This document shows, in pieces, positions 8,774-18,424 of a stretch of DNA of 64,000 bases. The notes beneath the pieces are model-generated. The model made no database searches and was not told the DNA's origin. It was given only the letters and a program-made list of their open reading frames with translations. A program made the translations under genes and the position numbers. The stretch's first letter is position 1; every line of letters starts with the position of its first letter. Origin of the DNA: Gracilibacillus halotolerans (GTDB lineage: Bacteria; Bacillota; Bacilli; Bacillales; Amphibacillaceae); contig NZ_JACHON010000015.1 in assembly GCF_014206945.1 (NCBI RefSeq), positions 1 through 64,000 of the forward strand, written 5' to 3'.

Positions 8774-9307
8774 ATGAAAGAAAATAAGATGGGGTTCGTC
8801 ATTATCGCCCTTTTACTATTATTTTTAATCACGATTAGTGTATTGAGTATAGAAACTGAGGAATCTGTATTAGAGGAAGCAATAAATACTGCAGAAAATA
8901 CTTTTAGAGAAACATCGCCAGAATCCAATAGTGAGGTTGAAAATTTCACGTTATATATTCCAGATGAACTCGATGTTGATGAAAGGAACAATAACAATGC
9001 TGTTCTCGTATCTGGTGATGGACAGAGTTATATACTTTTCATTAATGATAAAGAAAATAAAAATAGTACGTTAAATTATGAAACAGTGCGAGAAACCGGA
9101 GAAAACGAATGGTTACAGTCATTTGAAGATGCTGAGCGTTTCGGTTATATATATATTAATCCGTTAGATGGAGAGTATGAAGTTCAGCTAGGTGTTGGTG
9201 GAGTGAAATTAACAACCATCAGTGGTAAAGATAGCATTGTAGATGACGTAGCAATGATGATGGCCATATCTAACTCCGTAGAATATGAGGAAATACAGGA
9301 GGGTTAA
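8774..9307 (+). CDS. Membrane-anchored protein of unknown function
   Basis: A 177-residue protein with a positively charged start (MKENK) and one hydrophobic segment (FVIIALLLLFLITISVLSI), then an acidic, probably extracytoplasmic domain. No lipobox is present. The ATG lies 8 bases after CAGGAGG. The stop is 2 bases before the ytpP start, so the two are translationally close. I do not recognise a family. The later part (YIYINPLDGEYEVQLGVGG) suggests a small beta-domain. Confidence 0.7.
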   Translation: MKENKMGFVIIALLLLFLITISVLSIETEESVLEEAINTAENTFRETSPESNSEVENFTLYIPDELDVDERNNNNAVLVSGDGQSYILFINDKENKNSTLNYETVRETGENEWLQSFEDAERFGYIYINPLDGEYEVQLGVGGVKLTTISGKDSIVDDVAMMMAISNSVEYEEIQEG

Positions 9308-9309
9308 GC

Positions 9310-9624
9310 ATGGAGACATTGCAATCAAAAGAACAATTTCAAGACTGGCAACAAAAAGAAAAAGTAATCTTTCTATTTTCAGCAGATTGGTGTCCAGATT
9401 GTCGATTCATCGACCCATTTATGCCTGAAGTAGAAGAAAAATATTCTGAATGGTCGTTTGTATTTGTAGATCGTGATGATTTTATAGAGATATGTCAGGA
9501 ACATGATATCTTTGGTATACCTAGCTTTCTAGCCTATCATCAAGGTAAAGAATTAGGCCGCTTTGTTAGCAAGGATCGGAAAACGCAAGAAGAGATTGAA
9601 TCGTTTATAGAAAAATTGGTATAA
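9310..9624 (+). CDS. ytpP: Thioredoxin-like protein YtpP
   Basis: A 104-residue thioredoxin-fold protein. The active site is WCPDC (residues 27-31) rather than the thioredoxin WCGPC, and a cis-proline loop occurs in GIPSFLAY. It is expected to act as a cytosolic thiol-disulfide oxidoreductase. Position matches B. subtilis ytpP. A terminator follows. Confidence 0.88.
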   Translation: METLQSKEQFQDWQQKEKVIFLFSADWCPDCRFIDPFMPEVEEKYSEWSFVFVDRDDFIEICQEHDIFGIPSFLAYHQGKELGRFVSKDRKTQEEIESFIEKLV

Positions 9625-9635
9625 GAATAATTAGG

Positions 9636-9679
9636 AAGCTGTTAACACTCTTAATGAATGTTAATAGCTTTTTTATTTT
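9636..9679 (+). terminator. Terminator after ytpP
   Basis: AAGCTGTTAACA pairs with TGTTAATAGCTT, followed by a T-rich tail. Confidence 0.8.
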
Positions 9680-9814
9680 GCATATTTATTAAATAAAGTC
9701 TTGTAATTAATTGATTGTTAACCAATTTCGTGTATATTTATTGATATAATGTAAAAATTACCAGCTATACATATTGATGGTGCGAACTATAAGGAGTAGG
9801 AGGGGGAATAACAA

Positions 9815-10462
9815 ATGCTAAAAATACAAAATTTAGATCTCACTACAAAAGAAATTTTACTTTATGGTGCAAATATGACATTGAACAAAGGCTATGTTTA
9901 TGGTTTATCGGCTCGAAATGGAAGTGGCAAAACAACTTTGTTACGAACTATAAGTGGACTTCGAAAGGAATTGACAGGAACGATAATGATTAAAGAAAAT
10001 GATAATACTTTAAACCTTTTAAATAGTAAAAGGAAATTATTCTATTATGAAACCTCCGAATGGTTTGATTTAAATTTATCAGGGTTAGATTATTTGAAGT
10101 TTATAGAATCCACCTGGAGAAATAAACCACATATGTCCATAGAAGAGTTAATCAGCTTTTGGGAAATGGAGACTTATATTAAACGGCCTATAAAAAAATA
10201 TTCTTTAGGTATGAAACAAAAAGTTCTACTTTCAATGTATGCTGTTAGTGGAGCATCTTATTTATTATTCGATGAGCCAACTATTGGTTTAGATACTAAT
10301 AGTTTAAGACGGTTTGAAAGATTGATTACAAGCCTCAAAAATAATAATACAACAATTTTATTTTCCTCCCATCAGAATGATACTCTCTACAAGATATGTG
10401 ATTTTATATACGAAATGGAAGATAAATCTTTAAAATTAATTTCGGTAACAAGAGAGGAATAA
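9815..10462 (+). CDS. ABC transporter ATP-binding protein
   Basis: A single ABC ATPase domain of 215 residues. Walker A is ARNGSGKTTLL, the Q-loop region is FYYETSEWFD, the signature is YSLGMKQKV (SLGMKQ in place of LSGGQ), and Walker B is YLLFDEPTIGLD. A strong AGGAGGGGG precedes the ATG. The permease gene starts 4 bases after its stop. The modified signature is typical of ABC-2 type exporters for bacteriocins, lipids or drugs. The pair interrupts the usual ytpP-ytpQ order, so it is probably an acquired module. Confidence 0.85.
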   Translation: MLKIQNLDLTTKEILLYGANMTLNKGYVYGLSARNGSGKTTLLRTISGLRKELTGTIMIKENDNTLNLLNSKRKLFYYETSEWFDLNLSGLDYLKFIESTWRNKPHMSIEELISFWEMETYIKRPIKKYSLGMKQKVLLSMYAVSGASYLLFDEPTIGLDTNSLRRFERLITSLKNNNTTILFSSHQNDTLYKICDFIYEMEDKSLKLISVTREE

Positions 10463-10466
10463 AATA

Positions 10467-11642
10467 ATGAGTTACTTCAAGCTATTATTTAAGAAAACTT
10501 TGAAAACCCCTACAAATATATACTTAATCGTGTTTTTAATTATCGGAATTGTAGGTTTATATTTACTAAATCTTCAAGCCTCCAATTTTTATAGTTACAT
10601 GGGCCAAGTAAAGGCCCACAATCAATCTATCTTAGAAATAGAAGAATACTACGAAAATATATTAGCTGATAATATGGAATACTCTGCAGAAGATACTCAA
10701 AATTTTAAAGAAGGATTACAGGATACATTACAGCAAAAGGAATGGAATAAATATATTTTACATTTCGCTGAACAAGAGCATTGGTCAGAAGCCTTAACGT
10801 ATTCGCTGAAAATAATAGATGGACATTTGGATGTTCACGAAAAGAATGGTGGAGATTTATTTCCAGAAGACCATGTCTTAGCATTGGAGCGAGAGTATTT
10901 GTTGTTCGAACAATTAGCATCTCTAAATACAGAACCTGATATGGAAGGATATGAAAGACTTGGATTCAATTACGTCTTTCGAGTAATGGATTCACTATTT
11001 CCAACGCTTTTTGTTCTTATTGTCACTGTTTTTATAACAGAGACATTCGTTAATTCGTATAAGAATGGACTCAACATTCCCCTTCTTCTACCGAATAGTT
11101 ATAAGAAAACAATATTTATAAAAATAGTTTTTAGTGTACTGGCCTCCACATTGATCTATGTCATGAGCTTGCTAGTTAGCTTCGGATTAGCGAGCATGAT
11201 TTCAGGCACAGGGCACTTTCAATACCCAGTTATCCTTTATTCATCGGACCTATTTTCGACTGCTCCAATATGGCTGATACTATTTAAAACATTCTTTTTA
11301 CATACATTAGGTATATTGAACGTAGTGTTAATGATTAGTCTAATAAGCTTTCTTGTAAAGAATAGGATGATTACACTTCTTATAACCATTATCCTAATCA
11401 TCGGTTCGTCCATGGTTGTTCGTTCATTAGATATGCTGCATTCTATTCTCCATCTTAATCCTTTTACTTATTTTTCAGGTGCTGATGTGGTTACTAATTT
11501 ACTGGCCTATGAAACTGGAAATTCGAATATTAGTTTTTTAAACGGTGTTATCTCCCTTAGTGTACTCGCAGTAATCTTACTTGCTGTCGTACTACTAACA
11601 ACACGATACGAAGAGAAAAGACAAATGTTAGCTAGAAATTAA
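10467..11642 (+). CDS. ABC-2 type transporter membrane protein
   Basis: A 391-residue membrane protein with one N-terminal helix (IYLIVFLIIGIVGLYLL), a charged loop of about 130 residues, then a block of five or so helices to the C-terminus. This is the ABC-2 exporter layout. It is coupled to the ATPase just upstream. The large acidic first loop is probably outside the cell. The substrate cannot be inferred; no peptide precursor gene is apparent next to it. Confidence 0.8.
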   Translation: MSYFKLLFKKTLKTPTNIYLIVFLIIGIVGLYLLNLQASNFYSYMGQVKAHNQSILEIEEYYENILADNMEYSAEDTQNFKEGLQDTLQQKEWNKYILHFAEQEHWSEALTYSLKIIDGHLDVHEKNGGDLFPEDHVLALEREYLLFEQLASLNTEPDMEGYERLGFNYVFRVMDSLFPTLFVLIVTVFITETFVNSYKNGLNIPLLLPNSYKKTIFIKIVFSVLASTLIYVMSLLVSFGLASMISGTGHFQYPVILYSSDLFSTAPIWLILFKTFFLHTLGILNVVLMISLISFLVKNRMITLLITIILIIGSSMVVRSLDMLHSILHLNPFTYFSGADVVTNLLAYETGNSNISFLNGVISLSVLAVILLAVVLLTTRYEEKRQMLARN

Positions 11643-11755
11643 ATTTTTTTGAGATAGAGGTGCAAAAAATTTAACTGTGACATCAGATATTTCTCAAATA
11701 TAGAAATGAATGATAAAATAGGATAGGCTCTGACTCCCAGAAGGAGGATGATAGG

Positions 11756-12577
11756 ATGAAAATGACGTCTTTTAAAATGAAGAAGCGTCTTGATGAATTA
11801 TTTAAACATGATGATTGGAGTACGTCTTTTAATAGAGAGAAAGACACGTATCGAATTGAATGGAAGGATACAAAGCAAGGTGTGACCATTAACATACCAA
11901 ATGTCATTTCGAAGCATGAGCAAAGAGGAGAAAAGGCACTAGATGAATTAGTATTCCATGTTAGTGAATCACTTAAAATCATGCATGAAGAGCATGAGCT
12001 AGAAGGAAAGGAAAAGCATATTTTCCCTGTTATTCGTGCTACTTCATTTCCGAAAAAATCGAAAGCTGGCATTCCATTAGCGTACACAGAACATACAGCG
12101 GAAACGAATGTTTATTATGCGTTAGATTTAGGGACAGCTTATCAATTAATTGATGAAAATATGTTGAAAGAGCAAGGTTGGACGATAGATCGTTTAAAAG
12201 AAATTTCGATGTTCAATGTTCGTTCTTTATCCGTTGAACCACGGAAAGACACTGTGGCAGATAATGATTTTTATTTCATTGCGACTCAAGATGGATATGA
12301 TGCTAGCCGCATTTTAAATGAAGCATTTTTAGAAGAGATGAAAGCCAATGCAGTTGGTGAGGTTCTCGTCGCAGTACCGCATCAAGACGTACTTATTATT
12401 GCTGACATCAAAAACGAGACAGGCTATGATATTATTGCTCAAATGACAATGAAATTCTTTGCAGAGGGTAGAGTGCCGATTACATCCCTTCCGTTCGTTT
12501 ATGAGGATAAGAAATTTGAGCCAGTCTTTATTTTAGCTCAAAACCGGCCAGTAGATAAAAAAGGAGAGAAAGAGTAA
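11756..12577 (+). CDS. ytpQ: YtpQ, DUF1444 family protein
   Basis: A soluble protein of 273 residues matching the DUF1444 family of Bacillales, whose function is unknown. No signal peptide or membrane segment is visible. AAGGAGG precedes the ATG at good spacing. The stop is immediately followed by the ytpR start, so the two form one operon, as in B. subtilis. Confidence 0.87.
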   Translation: MKMTSFKMKKRLDELFKHDDWSTSFNREKDTYRIEWKDTKQGVTINIPNVISKHEQRGEKALDELVFHVSESLKIMHEEHELEGKEKHIFPVIRATSFPKKSKAGIPLAYTEHTAETNVYYALDLGTAYQLIDENMLKEQGWTIDRLKEISMFNVRSLSVEPRKDTVADNDFYFIATQDGYDASRILNEAFLEEMKANAVGEVLVAVPHQDVLIIADIKNETGYDIIAQMTMKFFAEGRVPITSLPFVYEDKKFEPVFILAQNRPVDKKGEKE

Positions 12578-13186
12578 ATGTTTGTTTATTATAACTCAAA
12601 AGGTGTAGGCGATGTTTTACTTATACCTCTTAAATCAGCTACTAAAAAAACATTTGAAAAACACCAAGATATTGTAAAAGTTATCGACGAAGAATCCAAT
12701 GAATTAGTGGGCTATAATATATTCCAAGCATCCAAGTATTTCAATAATTTATCGGACGGAAAATGGAAGTTGGACGAAAGTAGAAGAAATGAATTAGAGC
12801 AAGCTTTTCAACAAAATGGATTAGAAAATGAAAAGCAATTAGATCTCTCACCGAAATTTGTTGTTGGCCATGTGAAAGAAGTAAATGCTCATGAAAATGC
12901 GGATAAATTAAAAGTGTGTAAGGTGGATGTAGGTGAAGAAGTACTACAGATTGTTTGTGGTGCACCTAATGTAGCAGAAGATCAAAAGGTTGTCGTTGCT
13001 AAAATTGGCGCTATCATGCCTAGTGGTTTGGAAATAAAACCTTCTAAACTTCGAGGAGTTGAGTCATATGGCATGCTTTGTTCACAGAAAGAGCTTGGCT
13101 TACCGAATGCTCCTCAAGAAAAAGGTATTTATGTGTTAGAGAATACGTTTAAAGCTGGAGAAGAATTTCTCTTCGAGAAAGCGTAA
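12578..13186 (+). CDS. ytpR: YtpR, tRNA-binding (EMAP/OB-fold) protein
   Basis: A 202-residue protein with a DUF4479 N-terminal part and a C-terminal OB-fold tRNA-binding domain (from [20 protein letters not shown] to [12 protein letters not shown]) like that of PheT and Trbp111. It probably binds tRNA or a related RNA, but its task is unknown. It begins at the base after the ytpQ stop, using AAGGAGAG inside the end of ytpQ. Confidence 0.88.
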   Translation: MFVYYNSKGVGDVLLIPLKSATKKTFEKHQDIVKVIDEESNELVGYNIFQASKYFNNLSDGKWKLDESRRNELEQAFQQNGLENEKQLDLSPKFVVGHVKEVNAHENADKLKVCKVDVGEEVLQIVCGAPNVAEDQKVVVAKIGAIMPSGLEIKPSKLRGVESYGMLCSQKELGLPNAPQEKGIYVLENTFKAGEEFLFEKA

Positions 13187-13205
13187 AATTTAACTACTCC
13201 CTTTA

Positions 13206-13263
13206 TAGCTGGCGGGTGAAATTCCCTTAACTATTGTCAGCTGTAAGGGGGGATTTTTATTTT
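13206..13263 (+). terminator. Terminator after ytpR
   Basis: AGCTGGC pairs with GTCAGCT, and an overlapping stem of TCCCTTA with TAAGGG leads into ATTTTTATTTT. Two alternative hairpins are possible, so the active form is uncertain. Confidence 0.5.
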
Positions 13264-13371
13264 ACTGAATTTTGAGAGTGAAGATTTTCCTGTAAATAGA
13301 GGCTTAAGGTAGAAGAAAGAACAAGGTGTCCACTGCCATCCTATTCGTGTTAAAATAGAGTTATTATCTCG

Positions 13372-15522
13372 GTGATTAGAAAGAAGAGAGTGAAAAGTGA
13401 AATGAAATGGAAAGATTTGAGGAGCCAATGGAATCGACTATTTAATGATGAGACAACAGAAGAAGTATGGAAGAGTCCTCATGAGCAATATAATAATGTT
13501 TCGAAATCATTGGAAACAAGAGTTGCTTACCAATATCCAAAACGAAAATTGCCAACTTCACCAACTCGACAAACTAGGTATTCTAAACAAGTTACAAAGA
13601 AGAGTGAAACGGTTGAGAATTCTTCGGTGGAAAAAAGGCAACCATTTAAACCAAGTGATATACCTTCACCAGTCCATGGCTTTAGAAATCGACGAAAAGA
13701 AACAGAGAAATTGATACCATTAACGAATATAGTAAAAGATGAAAAGATAAAACCAATACAAGAAAAAGAAACGTTCCGTGTTAGCAATGAGCACCCATTT
13801 ATAGATGAAAATGTTACGGAAACTAAGTCGCTTGAAAAAGCTGAAGTACGTCCACAACCGCCAATCCAAGATGAAACTGAAGAAATAACAAGTATAAATT
13901 CGAATGATACTGTGACGAGCCAGGATTTCGAAAGTGAACGTAATACAGTAACGGAAAATAACCGTAATAGAGAAACAAAGAACTACCCATTAAATGTAGT
14001 AATGACACCTCGTGATAAACATTTATTAAGAAGAAAAGAATTAATGAAACAGAACGAGAAAAGAGAATCAGAGCAAGCCGAAAAAACAGGCGTAGTATAT
14101 AAGGAGATTGAGCAGCAACCACAGAGAAAAACTGCCGAGTCAATCCCTTTATTTCTATTAGAAGATCAGCCATCTACTGACCCACAGCATTCTAGTTGGA
14201 TGCAAGAACAGACGGAAATTTTACAACAAACATTCGATCATTTTCGTATAAATGCTAAGGTAATTGATGCGAAGCAGGGTCCAACAGTTACACGCTTTGA
14301 AATACAACCAGCACCAGGAGTGAAAGTGAGTAAAATCAAAAGTTTAACAGATGATATTAAGTTAAACTTAGCGGCCAAAGACATACGTATGGAGGCACCG
14401 ATCCCAGGTAAGCATGCGATTGGAATCGAAATACCGAATGAACGTCAAGAGCCAGTTTTTTTACATAAGTTAATTCAATCGAATGACTATAAGAGTAGTG
14501 TTTCACCGCTTACTGTTGCTTTAGGCGCGGATATTGAAGGGAAGCCTGTAGTAACAGATCTAATGAAAATGCCACACGGATTAATTGCTGGTGCAACTGG
14601 CTCTGGAAAAAGTGTTTGTATCAATACGATGTTAATTAGTTTGTTATATAAAGCTTCCCATGAAGATGTGAAATTTTTAATGATTGATCCTAAAATGGTA
14701 GAATTAGCTCCATATAATGGAATACCACATCTCGTATCACCAGTTATTACAGATGTAAAAGCCGCTACCTTTGCATTAAAATGGGCAGTTCAAGAAATGG
14801 AGAGTCGATACGAAGCGTTCGTAGAAGAAGAGGTTAGAGATATTAATCGTTTCAATGAAAAAATGATAAAACAAGGTAGACTGGATAAAAAAATGCCTTA
14901 TATGGTTATCATCATCGATGAGTTAGCAGATTTGATGATGTCTGCACCACAGGATGTTGAAGATGCAATCTGTCGTATTGCTCAAAAAGCGAGAGCGTGT
15001 GGTATGCATCTTCTTATAGCGACTCAACGACCATCTGTTGATGTCATCACGGGACTAATTAAAGCAAATGTACCTACACGTATTGCTTTCAGTGTATCTT
15101 CTCAAGTTGACTCCCGTACAATTCTTGATACGAATGGAGCGGAAAAATTGCTAGGTAAAGGAGATATGTTGTTTGTAGAAAACGGCTCACGTCACATGAG
15201 TAGAATACAAGGTGCTTTTGTATCGGACCAAGAAATAGAACGAGTAACTAGTCATGTAAGGAAGATAGCAGAGCCGAACTACATATTAGAGCCTGAACAA
15301 TGGGTGAAACAATTAGAAACGGATGAAGAGATTGATGATTTATACGAAGAGGCTGTTGATTTTGTGATTGACCATAATGGTGCTAGTGTCTCGTTACTCC
15401 AACGTCGTTTTAGAATTGGTTACAACCGAGCAGCACGTTTGATTGATGCGATGGAAAGTGAAGGTATTATATCAGGTCAGAATGGAAGTAAGCCAAGAGA
15501 AGTTTTAATTTCCCAAAGGTAA
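13372..15522 (+). CDS. sftA: DNA translocase SftA (soluble FtsK/SpoIIIE family)
   Basis: An ATP-driven double-strand DNA pump that clears chromosomal DNA from the division septum. The first 270 residues are charged, low in complexity and without membrane helices, which distinguishes SftA from SpoIIIE. The motor has Walker A GATGSGKSVC (about residue 407) and Walker B MVIIIDELADLMM (about 510), and the C-terminal gamma winged helix begins near VDFVIDHNGASV (about 662) and recognises polar DNA motifs. It is shorter than B. subtilis SftA, mainly in the linker. The start is uncertain: GTG 13372, GTG 13390 and ATG 13402 are in frame and none has a good ribosome binding site. Confidence 0.88.
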   Translation: MIRKKRVKSEMKWKDLRSQWNRLFNDETTEEVWKSPHEQYNNVSKSLETRVAYQYPKRKLPTSPTRQTRYSKQVTKKSETVENSSVEKRQPFKPSDIPSPVHGFRNRRKETEKLIPLTNIVKDEKIKPIQEKETFRVSNEHPFIDENVTETKSLEKAEVRPQPPIQDETEEITSINSNDTVTSQDFESERNTVTENNRNRETKNYPLNVVMTPRDKHLLRRKELMKQNEKRESEQAEKTGVVYKEIEQQPQRKTAESIPLFLLEDQPSTDPQHSSWMQEQTEILQQTFDHFRINAKVIDAKQGPTVTRFEIQPAPGVKVSKIKSLTDDIKLNLAAKDIRMEAPIPGKHAIGIEIPNERQEPVFLHKLIQSNDYKSSVSPLTVALGADIEGKPVVTDLMKMPHGLIAGATGSGKSVCINTMLISLLYKASHEDVKFLMIDPKMVELAPYNGIPHLVSPVITDVKAATFALKWAVQEMESRYEAFVEEEVRDINRFNEKMIKQGRLDKKMPYMVIIIDELADLMMSAPQDVEDAICRIAQKARACGMHLLIATQRPSVDVITGLIKANVPTRIAFSVSSQVDSRTILDTNGAEKLLGKGDMLFVENGSRHMSRIQGAFVSDQEIERVTSHVRKIAEPNYILEPEQWVKQLETDEEIDDLYEEAVDFVIDHNGASVSLLQRRFRIGYNRAARLIDAMESEGIISGQNGSKPREVLISQR

Positions 15523-15585
15523 TCGTCTAAATATACCAGATCAACGATATTTTAAAATTAAAGATTAGAAAAAGTCATATTTGCT

Positions 15586-15908
15586 TTGGTTTATTGGACC
15601 ACTTTGTTGTATAATAGTAGAGGTTTTCTTAAAGCAAGCTACGGGGATACTGAAGTTAAATCGGAATTCGTTAATCTCTTAGATGTTTGCTAGTGGGAAA
15701 TACATACTTTCTTTTAGCTTAACGGAAAAGTCTAAGATGGAATATGAACATAATAATTAAAAACGTATATACTAAAATAAAAATAGGTGTTGGCCCATCG
15801 TTGTAACAGGTAATGCAAGAATGGATTGTTAATTATTTGATATATCCCGGCAATATGATACAGCGAGACTTATTAATCCATTTAACACGAATGTTGGAGG
15901 TTCGGTTT
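15586..15908 (+). other. Leader or non-coding RNA candidate upstream of murC
   Basis: The 386 bases between sftA and murC hold a likely sigma-A promoter (TTGGTT, 18 bases, TATAAT at 15610-15615). The transcribed part, about 15622 onward, has several possible pairings (for example AGCAA with TTGCT and TTAA-GC-TA arms) and no convincing ORF. It could be a long 5' leader of murC or a separate small RNA. I could not match it to a known RNA family with confidence. Confidence 0.35.
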
Positions 15909-17207
15909 ATGTCAGAAACTTACCATTTTATAGGTATTAAAGGAACAGGTATGAGTGCATTAGCACAAATTTTAGCTGATTCTGGTAAACAAGTACAAGG
16001 TTCAGATGTTGAACAGCACATTTTTACACAGGACGCATTGGAAGCTAAAAATATTCCAATATATCCTTTTTCAAGTCATAATATCACAAAAGGTTTAATC
16101 ATAATTGCAGGAAATGCGTTTAAGGATGATCACCCAGAAATTCAGGCAGCAAAGGAGTTAAACTTACCTTTTTATCGTTATCATGATTTCTTAGGCAATA
16201 TGAGTGAGGAGTTTATAAGTATTGCAGTGACAGGATCACATGGTAAAACATCCACAACTGGTTTATTAGCACATGTGCTAGATCGCTCTGGTCCTATTTC
16301 CTATTTAATTGGTGATGGCACAGGAAAAGGTTCGTTGGATAGTGAGTATTTTGTGTATGAAGCATGTGAATATAGAAGACACTTTTTAAAATACCACCCT
16401 GACTACGCTATCATGACCAATATTGATTTCGATCATCCAGATTATTTCACGAATATCGAGGATGTCTTTAATTCGTTTCAAGAGATGGCAGATAACGTGA
16501 AAAAAGGTATTATTGCTTGCGGCGACGATGAATACTTGCAGTCCATTCAAACAAAAGTACCAGTAGTCTATTATGGATTTGGTGAATCCAATGATTTTTA
16601 TGCTAAAAACATCCGCAAAGAAGATGGTATGACAACATTCGATGTCTTTGTAAGAAATACATTTTATGAAACATTCCAAATAAGAGGTTTTGGCAACCAT
16701 AGTATTCTGAATGCTTTAGCAGTTATTGCACTTTGCCATTATGAAGGTATGTCAGCTGATACAATCAAAGAAATTGCTACTTTTGAAGGAGTAAAGCGCC
16801 GATTTTCAGAAAAAGAAATTGGTGGCCAAATTCTAATCGATGATTATGCTCATCATCCAAAAGAGGTAGAGGCTACAATAGACGCTTGTAACCAAAAATA
16901 CCCTGAGAGAGAAATCGTCGCTATTTTCCAGCCACATACGTATACGAGAACAAAGACTTTCTTACACGAGTTTAGTGACGCATTGAAAAAAGCGGATCGG
17001 GTTTTCCTGTGTGATATTTTTGGTTCTGCACGTGAGGCAGAAGGGAATTTATCCATTGATCATTTGTTAGAACTAATTCCGGATAGTACATTACTAACGA
17101 CTGAGAATGTAGAAGTGCTAAATCAATATAAAGAAGCGGTACTCGTGTTTATGGGAGCAGGCGACATACAAAAATATCAAGAAGCCTATGAAAAATATCT
17201 CGGATAA
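15909..17207 (+). CDS. murC: UDP-N-acetylmuramate--L-alanine ligase MurC
   Basis: This enzyme adds the first L-Ala of the peptidoglycan stem peptide. The protein has 432 residues, as in B. subtilis. Motifs are [12 protein letters not shown] (UDP-MurNAc binding), [11 protein letters not shown] (P-loop), FQPHTYTRT and [13 protein letters not shown]. The ATG at 15909 follows TTGGAGG and gives (M)[11 protein letters not shown]. In-frame codons upstream have no ribosome binding site. A terminator follows. Confidence 0.95.
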   Translation: MSETYHFIGIKGTGMSALAQILADSGKQVQGSDVEQHIFTQDALEAKNIPIYPFSSHNITKGLIIIAGNAFKDDHPEIQAAKELNLPFYRYHDFLGNMSEEFISIAVTGSHGKTSTTGLLAHVLDRSGPISYLIGDGTGKGSLDSEYFVYEACEYRRHFLKYHPDYAIMTNIDFDHPDYFTNIEDVFNSFQEMADNVKKGIIACGDDEYLQSIQTKVPVVYYGFGESNDFYAKNIRKEDGMTTFDVFVRNTFYETFQIRGFGNHSILNALAVIALCHYEGMSADTIKEIATFEGVKRRFSEKEIGGQILIDDYAHHPKEVEATIDACNQKYPEREIVAIFQPHTYTRTKTFLHEFSDALKKADRVFLCDIFGSAREAEGNLSIDHLLELIPDSTLLTTENVEVLNQYKEAVLVFMGAGDIQKYQEAYEKYLG

Positions 17208-17253
17208 AGCAGGAATTTATAGAGAAATCACGAATGATATATAAAAGGGGAAA

Positions 17254-17280
17254 AAGAAGGTTAAATAACTTTCTTTTTTT
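17254..17280 (+). terminator. Terminator after murC
   Basis: AAGAAGGTT pairs with AACTTTCTT over nine base pairs (one G-T), followed by seven or more T. Confidence 0.75.
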
Positions 17281-17399
17281 CGTATTTGGAGGTTTATTGA
17301 ACAGAAGAACGAGTAAAGGCAGACGTATACCTAGAACAGCATCATACTAGCGAGATTTTCACTCAGGAATGCTTAGGGAAAATTGTCTGATTCTTCATC

Positions 17400-17424
17400 G
17401 TTTATTATGATAGAGATAGGGTAT
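17400..17424 (+). promoter_or_regulatory. Probable sigma-B promoter of ytxGHJ
   Basis: GTTTAT and GGGTAT are separated by 13 bases, close to the sigma-B consensus GTTTAA-N12-14-GGGTAT. It lies 60 bases before ytxG. The ytxGHJ genes are general-stress genes in B. subtilis, which supports the reading. Confidence 0.65.
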
Positions 17425-17483
17425 AACTTTACTATCGAGAAGTAAAACTAACATGATGAGAATTTTGAAGGAGTGGAAGTGGA

Positions 17484-17915
17484 ATGGAGCTTATTGGTTA
17501 TATCTCAGCTTTAATCGCAGCAATTGCCTTTGCGGTTTTAGTTATTTACTTAGTAAAAGTACTTAAAGAAACTCAACGCACGATGGCTAATGTCGCAAAC
17601 ACACTAGAAGGGCTAGAGAAGCAGATGGATGGAATCAGCGTGGAAACAACTGCCCTATTACACAAAACGAACAAGTTAGCGGATGATATTAATCATAAAG
17701 CTACTCGATTAAATTCAGTTGTGGAAAGTGTGCATTCTGTTGGAGATAGTATGAAAAATTTTACACGTTCCATTGATGCGGTAGCGAGCAAGGTTCATGG
17801 TGCTGCAGAGGCCAACAAAGAACAGATTGCACAAGTTACAAATTGGGTAACAGTAATTGTAGAATTATTTAATAAAAACAAAAAAAATAAAAATGGAGGT
17901 ATGAGAAATGAGTAA
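17484..17915 (+). CDS. ytxG: YtxG, DUF948 general stress protein
   Basis: A 143-residue protein with an N-terminal membrane anchor (LIGYISALIAAIAFAVLVIYLV) followed by a long amphipathic coiled-coil with heptad character (TLEGLEKQMDGISVETTALLHKT and on). This is the DUF948 layout. AAGGAG precedes the ATG. It overlaps ytxH by 8 bases, indicating coupled translation. Its role is unknown beyond stress induction of the family. Confidence 0.9.
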   Translation: MELIGYISALIAAIAFAVLVIYLVKVLKETQRTMANVANTLEGLEKQMDGISVETTALLHKTNKLADDINHKATRLNSVVESVHSVGDSMKNFTRSIDAVASKVHGAAEANKEQIAQVTNWVTVIVELFNKNKKNKNGGMRNE

Positions 17916-18339
17916 TACAAACAACACACAAAATCAAGAAAATATTAATAGTAAAGACTTTTTAATTGGTGCTTTAATTGGTGGTATGGCTGGCGCGGCA
18001 TTGGCTCTTATATTCGCTCCTAAATCCGGAAAAGAATTAAGAGGAGACATTAATCAAGGTGCCAGTTATGTGAAAGATCGTGCATCCGAATGGAAAGATG
18101 TCGCTGCTGTTAAAGGGAATGAGTGGATGGATAAAGCGAAGCAACAGTCGCAACAGTTAGGTGATACGGTTTCTCAGAAATCACAAGATTTAACTCAAAA
18201 GTTTAAAGAAACGAAAGATACTTTGCAAAACAAAGTGACAAATAATAATGATCCGGAAAAGGCAGCAGAAGAAGTTGCAAGAGCGATTGAAGAAGCGGCA
18301 TTAGAAGCAGAAAAAGAACAAGGCAATACAACGAATTAA
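17908..18339 (+). CDS. ytxH: YtxH domain general stress protein
   Basis: A 143-residue protein. It carries the YtxH motif: a glycine-rich hydrophobic stretch (FLIGALIGGMAGAALALIFAP) immediately followed by KSGKELR, then a long charged helix of LEA-like character. Proteins of this group are membrane-associated and stress induced. Its start is inside the 3' end of ytxG with GGAGG 7 bases before. Confidence 0.9.
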   Translation: MSNTNNTQNQENINSKDFLIGALIGGMAGAALALIFAPKSGKELRGDINQGASYVKDRASEWKDVAAVKGNEWMDKAKQQSQQLGDTVSQKSQDLTQKFKETKDTLQNKVTNNNDPEKAAEEVARAIEEAALEAEKEQGNTTN

Positions 18340-18342
18340 GTA

Positions 18343-18384
18343 AAAGGGGGGCTGTCTAATTATGGATAGCTCCTTTCTGTTTTA
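18343..18384 (+). terminator. Hairpin between ytxH and ytxJ (partial terminator)
   Basis: AAAGGGGGGCTGTC pairs with GATAGCTCCTTT, followed by a C- and G-interrupted T tract. It could reduce, rather than stop, transcription into ytxJ. Confidence 0.5.
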
Positions 18385-18424
18385 TAGACTACGTATTATA
18401 AACTTATAAAAAAGGGAGAATGGT

